A stretch of 64,000 nucleotides of DNA. Source: Nymphaea colorata. Taxonomy: Eukaryota; Streptophyta; Magnoliopsida; Nymphaeales; Nymphaeaceae. The stretch spans positions 12,465,427 through 12,529,426 of the forward strand of contig NC_045147.1 of assembly GCF_008831285.2 (NCBI RefSeq), read 5' to 3'. Within the stretch, counting starts at the first letter, position 1; every line of letters begins with the position of its first letter. Shown here one piece after another: positions 34,969-47,397 of this stretch. A model generated the notes under the pieces. That model saw only the letters and a list, made by a program, of their open reading frames with translations, had not been told where the DNA came from and searched no databases. The position numbers and the translations under genes are program-made.

Positions 34969-37500
34969 GGGAGGGAGGGGGCGAGGGGAGGAAGAGAATA
35001 AAATGCTAATCAGTAGCCGAATGCAATCGCTGACCAAGACTGAGTAGCTAATAGAGTCTGCACATGCAGCCATATCTCTGAACACCTTGTGGTTACACTC
35101 ATCCCAAATCAACCACCAGTAACTAATAAGCCACTGCCGCCAAGTATACCGCTAAAGCTGAAAAGTAGAGTTAGAAGGGGTGAAAAGAAGGAGCAAATGA
35201 GTGGAGGGAGGGTTAAGCAAGACCCTGTGACAAAAAAGGAAAAGAATATGATAAAAGAAAGAGCAAAAAGTAAAAAGATGAAAAGAGCTAAACAACAAAG
35301 GACATACTGGCTAACAAGATGAAAGCTGAGGTATTGGACATGATCAAAGTATTGATGTGGCCGACAAGAAGGAGCCATCTAAAAACAGTAACATGAACAT
35401 GAGGGGTTGGGGAGGGTTGTCTAGCAAACCAGAAAGGTCAACTGAAAAGCCAGGCAACAAAAGAGCTAAAAGCCGCAAAGTAGCAAGAGTTGTGGTGAAA
35501 AAGAACCTCAAGACGCAATAGGCCACTGGGTTGTAGTGGGGAACTTGGGCAAGGTAAAGGAAAAATTGGAGGTGGGCAAGGTAAAGGAAAAATTGGAGGA
35601 CATCAGTGATGTCATACTTTTTATATAGACTAGATACATGAAGACACGCCTCCGCTCTTCCTTACTACTATAAATGGCCTGCACTGTAGATGGAAGTTGA
35701 TTGGATCGGCGCACCTAAATTAATGGAGAAGTGATCCAAATTAGATCAAAAGCAACAAAAGTTTGCAAAGACTGCTACTTTTGATCTGTCCCATTTGCAT
35801 CCCAATGCGTAAACATGATTATCTGAACTTTATTGACACCTTTTTTACAGATAGTCTTCAATAACGTTCTCTCTCCAGAGCCAGGTGGTTTCTGTTGGTC
35901 TACCACATGGTGGTTTGAATCATTCTCAAGGTGGAAGACAAGAACCACAAATAATGTCGCCCTATAATCCGGCGCATCCAAAGTATGGGCAGATCAGGTG
36001 ATGTGATATTTCACCATTGCTTTGTGTTTGAAGATCCTCTCGTCTGTTGCGCAGCCATCAAAAGCCATCGATAATTATCTCATCAGCAGATTCAGCACCT
36101 TCATGATGGGTTCCACTTAGAAGACAACGGAAGGTGATTTAACACGTCACCTGATCTCGCTATAATCTTGCCAGAAAAGGATGTCTATGGCCATTCTCAA
36201 CTTTCAACAAGAAGTGACTGCCCAATAGATTTTTCCCCACAAACTGTACCAAGAAATGATCTTCTTGTGGATGATCAGTGTTTCTTTCCTGTGTTTCAGA
36301 GTACAGTTTACCAACATGGTAATGACTCATCAATTGCGATAAATCTAGATTGGATTTTGCAACTCCTTGTTCTGCAGTACTTTGATCAAAATGAGAATTA
36401 CCAAAGCAAATTCGAGAATCTGTTCTGTAAGGGCTTAATATGGATCACTATTTTGCCTTTTTAACCTCATGCTGTGTGGCGGATCTTCAAAGATATGAAA
36501 GATCTCCCTTCAATATTGTAAGTACGTCTGACTTTCAACAAATAGGAATTCACATGAATCCAACTAGCTACTGTATTCTCTATTTCTAATCAATAATTGG
36601 TATGAGAATAGATAGTTTGGTCTGTTCTTAGCTTATTTACTATTTCACTGCCGGCCTTACACTGTACTTGAATGGATCCAGCTTTAGCTCAGCATATTCA
36701 ATAGGAGGTACACATGATATACAAGTTAGATACTTAAGCACACCTTTAATTATGGTTAAATTTTAGGCAGGTGGTAAGAGGGAGACGTGAAAGTTGTCTA
36801 GTAGACGATCTCGGATCAAGTCCCAGCCTAGAACATTCTGTTATCGAAGATGTTAGGTCTCATCCTCATCAGAAAAGAAAATTGTTCATAATTAATTCTT
36901 CCTCCTGAATTTGCTTTTAGAATAAATTCCTTAAAGAGTTTTTCTTCAACTAATAGAATTTTAAAATAACTACATATACCGTGACATCTAATGAGAAATA
37001 TGATTTGAAAAGCTTAAAATCTCTTTTAATTATGAGATTTTCGTCAGGCAAATTAGGTTTCTGCGGCAGGTAAATGCAGAAAATGTGTAAAGTTCTAAGT
37101 TTCAAGCTGCATGGTCTTACGGTCATTCAACTGGCTTGACCAATATGGACAAAACATATCAGAATGACTGTTGCAAAATTGTCATTTTTTTTCCAGATTT
37201 AGTGTGGCAGAGAAAAGTGTTCAACTAATTTCATTCCTAGAAAGTGGCCTACTGAAGGCAACATAGGTGGAGACATCAAGATCATTCAGGAAACGAAATA
37301 ATAGCACGATATGCCAAGATCAAGGGATGGCGATAGCATTAAAGCAGTGGAGAAAATGAAATATGTCCACTGATTACTACGTGGTGCCAAGAAATAGTTG
37401 CAGGTACTGATGACTGCTGGGAAATGAGGGTTCAACACATCTCTGAAAAGAAAGACAGAGTCTGTGATTCATAGGTCGATTGGACACATGGTGCTTTCTA
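34111..37500. other. Intergenic DNA with simple repeats
   Basis: It contains a (GA)n tract at 34927-34966, a 27 bp tandem pair at 35547-35600 (gggcaaggtaaaggaaaaat units), and a tRNA-like promoter motif pair at 36763-36824. Short open frames (for example 36168-36464) show no recognisable motif. No gene is supported. Confidence 0.5.
36763..36890 (+). mobile_element. Candidate tRNA-derived SINE
   Basis: An A-box-like TTAGGCAGGTGGTAAGA (36763-36779) is followed 33 bases later by a B-box-like GGATCAAGTCCC (36813-36824), close to the spacing of tRNA internal promoters. The flanks do not fold into a recognisable tRNA, so a tRNA-derived SINE head is more likely. No target duplication was found. Confidence 0.4.
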
Positions 37501-37501
37501 A

Positions 37502-37744
37502 TTAATGGCTTCCCAAGGTGGGGAGATCATTAACTGCACTGAGAGCACTATGGAGGCGCTCATATTGCCCTTCTCTACACAGTTTCAGATTCATGCGTCT
37601 CCATGGCGTCACCGCATCCTGCAGATAACATATCCAGCTTAACATATTCTCGGGGCTAGCTGGAAGTGGATCTCTCTTGGCATATTTTATCCTTTCGTTA
37701 TGACTCTGAGGCAGGAAATTAAACACTTCTGCGGGTTGTAGCAT
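37502..37744 (-). other. Unidentified 80-residue open frame, possible exon
   Basis: The frame includes ENMLSWICYLQDAVTPWRR and REGQYERLHSALSAVNDLP and is of more balanced composition than its surroundings. A possible acceptor (aacccgcag) lies just inside its 5' end. I recognise no family. It might be a last exon of an unrecognised gene, a gene fragment, or chance. Confidence 0.2.
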
Positions 37745-39530
37745 TGCCTTCAGTAACCGTGAAACTTAGAAATCACCAGCATGCACAAATGTTTTGGTAT
37801 AAAATGAAAGCAGACAGATGAGATGCTCAAAAGATAAGGTACAAATGATCATAGCAAGGAATGGAATAAAGGAAAATATGCCCTGAGTAAACACTGTTTA
37901 TATTGTACTGACCAGTTAAAGGTGTGAGAGAAATGAAAATGGGAAAGTTGGAATGCAGTAGAAAATGCAGAGCAAGATACAGATATAGAAATGTGTATGA
38001 ATGGCTTTAAATTTAATTTTTCGGCTAAAAGTAATTGTATATATTGTAAAAAACATAAGAAGTGAGGGGAAAGTAATAGAAGTGATGAAGAAACAAAATG
38101 GTCCACACAATCTTGCCGTAACAGCGCAGCATGTTTCACAGCAATTAACTTAAATTCGGGGAAGGCACTGCTCAACATGCTAGTGTCCTTCGAGGAACTC
38201 TCTCTCGTTTGATCCTCTTATCATCCAACAAGCTTGTTCATGCTGAATGGTGGCATGATATTGTGCATTGCTGATTGACCCTGTCAATAGTGTGCCACTT
38301 CAATCTGATAATCCACCCTTCAATATTTATTGACAATAGAAGCATATTAGTTATACACAGATGAGTTAGAGGCATCTTTGATGCCTGAAATAATCCAAAT
38401 AGAAACGGAATGAAGATTCAAGTAGCTTGCTGAAAATGATAATAAATTTCACCTTGTCTGCATTGTTTGGATCTTCAACTCCATATCATTAAAAGCTAAA
38501 TTCAGGATACTTTTGTACCTTTTGCATCTGAGTTTGCAATGTAATTTCTTTTCTTGTACAAGTTTCTAGAATACTTATTATTTATCAAGAGATGGTGGCA
38601 ATTAGGCTACAAAGAGGTCAGTACCTCCTAGTATTCAGTAGCAGGGAATGACACGAGTTATTTAATCAGTTGAACTCTCAAACTTTGCTCACCCTTATCT
38701 TAATTTGCTTTTTGTTGGAAATTTATTTACGTTTTCAAACAGAGTTGCATTGCTAGAGTAAGTCGATAAACCTCCCAACGTTCAGGTAACTGCTACATTC
38801 ATTCCAACCTTTTCCACTGTGCACTACTTAATTTCCACTAGGCTAATATCTTATACCATCATTGGCAACTTAATTGCATAAGATATGAATAGGTGTACGT
38901 CTCTTGTTACAATCACTTGCAATCCCAAGCATTAAATCCATTTTGCTGAACAATCCATTACTCAGAAATTTGGTATTGTGCTTTAAGGTCATAACCCATC
39001 ACAGGGTCCATGTTCAAGTATTTTGCCATCTCAAATATTTGGTTCCTCCTCAAGTTACAAATGAAAAATCATGGAGAGATTGAAGAAAAGGTGCTCTTTT
39101 CGATGAATGAGCTAATACTGTACTAGTTCAATCAGTAGCGATCTCTGTTTCTCCTCAACTACTTTTTCTGCGTGCAATAAAAGTATAATGCAGCGAGTTA
39201 TATTGATTTCATTTGGAATTATGAATATAATTATTGTTATTGTAGGAAATTTTTGAGAATTTTGGTTTGCTTGACCTTGGCATTGAAAGTTTGAAATATA
39301 TAAAAGTTGTGGGCAACATGTTTTTCTCCATCGTGTCAACTGGAAATCCTTTATTCCTTGGGCATATTTTCATTTCCCATTAAAAATTTTCTTGATGTTG
39401 GATGAAATTGATCTGCACCAGCATGGTCTCTCAGGTTTGATAATGATGGTTAAACAATTGACCAAGAGAAACAAAGCTGCATTCAACCAACGACATCTAA
39501 AACATGCAGTTAGAGATGGGAGTTAAACTT
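37745..39530. other. Intergenic, nothing recognised
   Basis: AT-rich DNA without a supported exon, repeat boundary or RNA gene. Open frames such as 37849-38178 (-) lack motifs. Confidence 0.5.
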
Positions 39531-39540
39531 TCACCTGATA

Positions 39541-40029
39541 CTACTATGATAGAACAATAATATACTCTATGAAGAAGGCATTCATCATTTTAAAGGAAGG
39601 GTTCTAACTAGGTCACAATAAGCTTATGGGCTGATGCTACAGTTAGTGGCATTAAGCTGTTACTGTGGATCAGTGACCGCTATGGCTAATTAAATGGTTA
39701 CTGTCACAAGCTCATACCTTATCTACCAGCACCCATTATGAGTGCCACACTAGAAAGCTACAAGTCTACATCACATTAGTGAGCGGTAGGAATTTTTATC
39801 ACAGCTTCAATTAGTAGCACAATTTTTGAATGACAAACATAAAAATGTAGTATGAGGATGAATACTGGCATTAGTAAAATAATAGTGCATTAAGTTAATT
39901 GGATGTCCTAGCGGCAGTGATCGACACTGACACTATTTGTGGCATTAAGATAATGCTATTATTGACTTCCAGTGACACTTCAGTGGCCTTTTGTCTCATG
40001 CCACTAAAGACATTAACTTTCTCTCGTAG
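39541..40029. mobile_element. Probable non-autonomous CACTA-type element
   Basis: The right end reads ..tttctctcgtagtg at 40029, the reverse of CACTACGAGAGAAAG, a textbook CACTA-type terminus. Subterminal gccactaaag and gtggcattaag motifs recur in both orientations (39650-40015). The left end is unsure: tactactatgatagaac at about 39539 is a degraded match. No transposase is present. Confidence 0.5.
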
Positions 40030-40603
40030 TGGTATACCCGCTAGCGGTTCTGTCTAAATAATTCCGGGGCATCATTGACTGTCGGAATCCATCAGAGTGA
40101 GATCATCTAAAAGATAAGAGTGATAGAACCCTTGCTTGCAGATAGGAACCAATGAAAAGAACATGACTCTTAAAGCAGACCACATGTAGTGTGATAAGTC
40201 TTCCATCTCCCTTTGCCCTCTGGACTGTAGAACTATTCGATAGAGAAGATCAACGGCCTGATCTTTTGTCGTAGTCTCGTAGATCCCGCAGATATTTTGA
40301 GTAGCAAAGAGGACACTTGCCGGAACGCTGCTGGTGTTCTATATCAGAATTGTAGCCCCATCTTTCAAGTGGTTTTTCATGCCATATCGAAGATCTCGAA
40401 GAAGATCTGCTAAGAAGAAAAAACCATTTTCACGTGACCTGTGGTCTGCCATGGTTGTAATGAAACCGCACTCTTCCAGAGCTAGCTTCCTAGGGCAGGA
40501 GACGAATTTAATTACCACTAACGCAGAGAAACTCTATGGCGCCATTGCCGACCAAAACCATCACTGTTTTTCTTACAAAGGCCCTCTTAAAAGAAAGGCC
40601 TTA

Positions 40604-41341
40604 CCCCCTGTTTTGTTTGGTTGGAGGAAAAGGGAGGGAAAGGCTGTTGTTTGGTTGATTAATTCATTTTTTTTGTTTGGTTGATTAATTAAAAAGAAGA
40701 GAAAGGAAATGAAAGCAAAAAAGTTTGTTTGTTTGGTTACAAAAAAAATCAAAGGAAATGGAGGGAAAAAAAAGGAACGCTAATGTAAATCCAATCCTTT
40801 CAAAATTGGAGGAATTGGAAAGAAAATGGAAAGCCTATCCCTTTTTACCGTGTATACCTTTTTTATCTCGCCCGCAGAAAAGACATCAATAGTCCTTGCA
40901 TGGCTCTTTCTCTTCCTCCTCACTGCTGGTCAGGACTTTGACGAGTGCCGAGCCTGTTTCTCTCTCTCTTCCCAACACTGCTCGAGACTTGGATAGTATT
41001 TCACGACCCCTTTACCAAAATCAAGTTTTTTTTATTTTTATGTCATCCAATTAGTGCACTTGAAAATTTGTTTGATTGATACAAATTTTTATCATATTTA
41101 TTACTATAGAATGAAATGTCAAGTGTAAGTGTAGTTTCTCTTTTATTGAATGAGGAAATCAAATTAAATATATTTTTATTTGAATGATAATTTTTTGAGT
41201 GTTAGGAGTATTATTATAAAATATTAAAAATTTTATCATTCTTTTTCCTTTTTATCAAAACAAGCTTTGTAATCACTTCTTTTCTTTTCTTTTCTTTTCA
41301 TCCCTCCATTTTCTTCCATTTTCCTCCATCCAAACAAAGTG
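40604..41341. mobile_element. Tourist-like (PIF/Harbinger-type) MITE
   Basis: A 738 bp element is flanked by TTA at 40601-40603 and 41342-41344. The left end is CCCCCTGTTTTGTTTGGTTG; the reverse of the right end is CACTTTGTTTGGATGGAGGA. The inverted similarity continues through GGAGGAAAAGGGAGGGAAA. It has no coding capacity; longer than most Tourist elements. Confidence 0.75.
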
Positions 41342-41474
41342 TTAAAGTCTTTCCTTCCCTATTCTTACACCGTGAAAAAAATCCATGACAAACCTTTAAT
41401 CCTTGGTCTTCAGACCCTACAAACAATTCTCTAGATTGATCACTAATTAGTTTTCCATTACTGGTTCTTCCCTC

Positions 41475-43000
<1,526 letters not shown>

Positions 43001-43718
43001 TTTTTCTTTCAATTAGTCAGATCCGGTTTCCAGAATTTCTGTGATCTCTACAAATCGATTGCAGTTCAAAAGCTCTCAAGGTCGTGAAATTAGTAGTGAC
43101 ACTGTTGACAAGCCATTATCAAACAGCTGGTTGGAAGATTACAGGTTTTAAAGGCGATCAGCAGCTCTGTTCCTCGTGCATCTTGAGTCTGAGTCCGTCC
43201 TGTTCTCAGCTTCTAGAGGACGTTTGATTTGCCGCTTGCATGTTCCATAAACGGCGAGACGATGCAAACAATGGACAGCAACGAGAGCGGCCTCAGATGC
43301 TGCGTTAGTTCTTCCTGACACCCTTTTATTAACATTGAAGCAGTAAGACATGAATGAAACATACAGAATAATTGCACTGATTTTGTCGCTTCAGTTCTAA
43401 ATTTAGCAAGCCGAAAGTTCGAACTAATCTATTCTTTGGTGAAATTAACGATTGGTATCTTGGTGGGCAATAATTTTCATTCTTTGTTTTGCTTTAGTGA
43501 TCAGTTCAGGTAGTGCCATGGCAGAAGGAAATTAAAAAAACGAATGCGTTTCCATAGATGAACATAAAAGAATCTAGCAAGAGACACAGCGAAGGACCGA
43601 ACCACATGACTATTCGCTTATAAGCTTTGAAAACATGCTGAATGTTTGTGCATCTCTATGAATTATTTTCATTTCCTAGCTTAATAGGTGGAAGCATGTA
43701 GGGTGTACTGCTTCTAAG

Positions 43719-43950
43719 CACTGGCCGAGCTATAAATTTTGGTTGGTGGGAGCATTAGTTCAATAACTTTAATGTTTTAATAAGCAAATTTTGGTTGGTG
43801 AGAGCATTAGTTCAATAACTTTAATGTTTTAAGGAGCACCTATATATATAAACAGCTTAATGTATGAAATGATTAACGTAAAAATAAGTAAAGTTTGTGA
43901 GGCTAGTGTGGGCAACTGTCCACACGAGCCACCATGTGGCTCCGCCACTG
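43719..43950. mobile_element. hAT-like MITE, GGCGGAGCCA family
   Basis: Ends CACTGGCCGAGCTATAAATT and, reversed from the right, CAGTGGCGGAGCCACATGGT are inverted repeats. The flanks cTTCTAAG (43711-43718) and tTTCTAAG (43951-43958) form an 8 bp target duplication with one mismatch, the hAT length. A 52 bp tandem duplication (43736-43838) lies inside. Related copies are at 26172 and 52883. Confidence 0.7.
43736..43838. repeat. 52 bp tandem duplication
   Basis: The unit aattttggttggtgggagca..gttttaa is present twice in direct order, with few differences, within the hAT-like MITE. The near-identity suggests a fairly recent duplication. Confidence 0.8.
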
Positions 43951-44494
43951 TTTCTAAGGATTGTTATAGATATTGTGAAATTTTCTAAAAAAACATGATA
44001 CAACACTTTCGAACGCTTTCAAGCTACATTTGACTATAAAGTGGGAATTTTGACCACTCACGGCCCACACGTGACCGTCAACAACACTTTCGAACACTCC
44101 CCGACTTCTTCCCTGAAAAGGCGAAATACAAGCACGAGTACGTACCCAAAATTTCAAAGAAGATAAGACCGCGGTCTTTCGGATGGTTTCGCCTCACGGT
44201 CACGGGACTTCATTCTCATGCAAGCCGCCCAAAAGAAAATCACTACCACATCATCAGTGACTTTTTATAATGCAGCAAACGGTTTGTATTGCTTTTGGTG
44301 ATGTTCATTCTTGTATTGACAACGGGCTTTTCATTTAATATATATGTATATATATAGGTAACTAGCAACTAGCAAGAATTAATATGATCTCTTCTCTCAT
44401 GGAATATTTACTATTCAACTTTTGATGAAAACGAGAAATACACGATGGTTTGAAAGACCAGAATTGGCCTTTCTCGAATTCTATCTGTTCAATG

Positions 44495-44850
44495 AATCGA
44501 GCTAACTTGAGCTTCGGCTGTTTATTAGATAAGTTGAGTTCAAGTTAAGAAATAAACTCAATGATATAAACGAGTCAAACTTGAGTTAAGTGGGCTTTAA
44601 TTGGTTATGGTACACATGGATGTGTGCCTGACTTGTAGGCGACTAGGCGTGAGGCTCACAGTTAAGAAGATCACACGGCCTCTTTAGATTAAAAACTTAA
44701 ATTTTTTAATAAAATACTCAGCTCAAGCTTAATCAAGCCTAGTTCAGGTTTATAGAAACTCATCTGGAACTTCAGTCTACCTTGAGTTTTGTTTAAGACA
44801 AACGAGCCGAGTTTCAACCAGCTCGACTTGGCTCATGAACAACCGCATAA
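44495..44850. repeat. CTCGAG/GAGTTGAG-rich dispersed repeat, copy 3
   Basis: Arms rich in cgagctaacttgagcttcgg and gagtttcaaccagctcgact permutations surround an AT-rich centre, as in the copies at 12975 and 24573. More diverged than those. Confidence 0.4.
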
Positions 44851-45096
44851 CTCATGGTGCGCATTAGTATTGCAATAAAGTACTTTTCACAATGTCAAGC
44901 AAATTGCAGAATAATATGGCGCTGTTCAAGGTTAATGGTTGGTCTTTAGAAGATTTATAAACGTATCTTGGGATCAAGATTTCTTTTCCTTTTCAGTATC
45001 CTAAGCTATACCTAAAGATAGACAAGAAGATGTCGCACATCAGATGCCATTTGAAAAGAGAACACTAAATCTGCACCAGATGTCCCCTGCAAGAAA

Positions 45097-45460
45097 AAGA
45101 AGAAAAGAAGAGTACTGCTTGATTTCCTGCATGACAGATGTCTTAGACGCGGAAAGTTGGGAACCATATCTTCAGGTGTCCTCAAAGGGAATAGAAGTAC
45201 AGAGACTAAATTCACATGATCGCTGAGGAAGGCCACATGAACTTAATCCTTGTTTTTGCGCAACCTTAGAGTTAGGAGCAAGGATAATAGTTGTCGATAA
45301 AGAAAGGAAAAGAAAGATAAGTGCTGTTTGATTTTCCGGCATAACTGATGTCGGAAAAGCAGAAAAGTTGCGGACCATATCTTCAGGTGTCATGCAATAA
45401 GCACAGACATTGTTTCCCGTAAGATTAAATTCACATGACCACTGAGGAAGGCACCATAAA
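45097..45460. repeat. Diverged tandem duplication (about 220 bp unit)
   Basis: The blocks 45097-45240 and 45316-45460 align: both contain accatatcttcaggtgtc, then a variable part, then attcacatga-c-ctgaggaaggc. On the minus strand the copies read LPQWSCEF..TPEDMVRNF and LPQRSCEF.., the second copy being interrupted by a stop. This could be a decayed coding repeat; the protein is not recognised. Confidence 0.5.
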
Positions 45461-46596
45461 GCAAGTTCAGAACCTTGCTCAGTGCATGCAAGCAATGCAG
45501 CATCTTTGAATATATAATTGTCTGTGACAGATCTTGCTTTTGTTGATCCTTCGAATCAAAAAATGGTTTTGTTGGTACTGGAAGAATAAAACACCAGCTT
45601 GATTCCCATCTTAATTTCACCTGATTGTGCTTAATCCAGTAAATAATTAGCTGATGAAAAGTTCTTCCGAAACGAACACATGATTAATAAAATATTTTCA
45701 CATTCAAAAGGTAATGGCATTGAGTTAGAAAATGTGTAGTTTGCAAGTGAGAGGATGGACACAAGCAAGATAGGCAAATCAGTTTATATCCTCAGGTTTT
45801 AATATAGTAAATGATTTCAACCAGTCACCTTCCCTTATTTGTATCGCTCTGTTACCTGCTCTCTCTCTCTCTCCCCACCCCACCACAAAACCTCTTTTAC
45901 TTTTAAATTTTCATCTTCTTTTTCACGTTGTGATTGATAGATCATAAAAGGGAGAAGAGATCTAACAGATCAAATGCAGGATGCTGAGATCGGTTAAGTT
46001 CATCTTTCTATCCCCTGTTTTTAATTTCTCTCTTACAACCCCCCCCCCCCTTCTCTCTCTCTCTTTATAAATAAATAAATGAATATGTAATGACTCCAAA
46101 ATCTCTAACCTCACTTATAAGGGTCGTTGGATCTATGTTGACAGAAAAACAAGATGTCTAACCTACTCATATATTTTTGTGTTTGTTTTTCTTTCAATAG
46201 CTCATCATCAATTAAGGGTTGAGTAACTCTTGATAGCTAAACACTATTTATTATATATATATATATATAATTTATTTTTTATTCAAGTTTAGATTAAAAA
46301 ATCCTCCAATCACAATATATTGTGACTGAACGGAGTTTAACAAGGATTTCAACTTTTATATATATATATATATATATTAGGTCTAATTATTCAGATTCCA
46401 ACGGTTGAAAGAAAAAGCAAATAAAAAATTGAAAATTATTAAAATGCGCATAATTCCTCCTGATAAATAGCTGGGGACTTTAAAAGGCTAAAATATATCA
46501 CCTTGGCCTAAAAGTACGTGCATGAACAGAACTCGAAGTGGGCGACCATTAAAGGGACCGCCATGGTATGGAAGTGGCACACACTCCCATGCCAAG

Positions 46597-46673
46597 CACG
46601 TGTATAAATAGTCCCTAAGCCAAGGGCGTTGGCGTGCGTGTGTGTGTTCTTCCTAGCCATAGCCACAGCCATG
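46597..46673 (+). promoter_or_regulatory. G-box plus TATA box with ATG downstream, gene unknown
   Basis: CACGTG (46597-46602) abuts TATAAATA (46603-46610), followed by a 60-base leader and ATG at 46671 in favourable context (acagccATGG). The frame closes after six codons, but a donor-like gtgagt overlaps it, so splicing to an unseen exon is possible. No family could be recognised downstream. Confidence 0.35.
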
Positions 46674-47087
46674 GATGCTTGTAGTGAGTGAGATTCTTTC
46701 TTTTCCCTTCTCTTCCAAAGCACAACAGATCATGCTGCAAATATATTAAGAGAACACAACGTCATGGAAGCTGTACAAAATGCACTAACCAAGCGGTGAC
46801 AGTGTCAACTCATCAAAACGTCCCTCTCGTGTCCACAGAATCGACACGGCCCAAGGCAGAGCTCGCTGGACCCTCGGGTGTGGCGTGTGGGCTCGGCCTT
46901 GTCCCCTTTTACGCATGCTGACTACTCATGGGCTGGGCCGAGCATGCTCGCCTCCACGTGGGTGCCATACTAACGGCAACTAAGTGTCCTCCCGAAAGCG
47001 CACCACCCTCATGTGCCCTTGTCTTTTTGATCGACCGCAAGGCCAAAGGAAAGGAGGGGCCCGCTTACGCCGTGGCTTCGTCATAAT

Positions 47088-47175
47088 TAATTAATTTTAA
47101 AAAAAATTATATTAAAAAATTAAAATTTTTTAATTAATTTTAAAAAAAATTATATTAAAAAATTAAAAAAATTTA
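47088..47175. repeat. AT-rich tandem repeat
   Basis: A unit of about 46 bases (ttaattaattttaaaaaaaa type) is present twice, upstream of the P450 promoter. It may lie in that gene's upstream regulatory region. Confidence 0.7.
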
Positions 47176-47303
47176 GTTGCATAATGTATTTTTTCGATTC
47201 AAATATAATTTGGTTATACCGAGACGGTTTGACCTGCTGAAAACAATCTCACTTTGCCCTTCGCCCTTGACTATACATACTACTCATCTTCTTCTTCTAA
47301 CTC

Positions 47304-47310
47304 TATAAAA
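47304..47310 (+). promoter_or_regulatory. TATA box of the CYP78A gene
   Basis: TATAAAA lies 88 bases before the P450 ATG, in ctctataaaagg, a canonical plant core promoter context. It implies a leader of about 60 bases containing acaaacaaacaacaac. Confidence 0.7.
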
Positions 47311-47397
47311 GGATGGTTGAGCAGCTAGCTTACAAACAAACAACAACTTCACCCCCTTCTCCCTCACTCCACTCTTGTTTACTGTCACATTGAGGCG

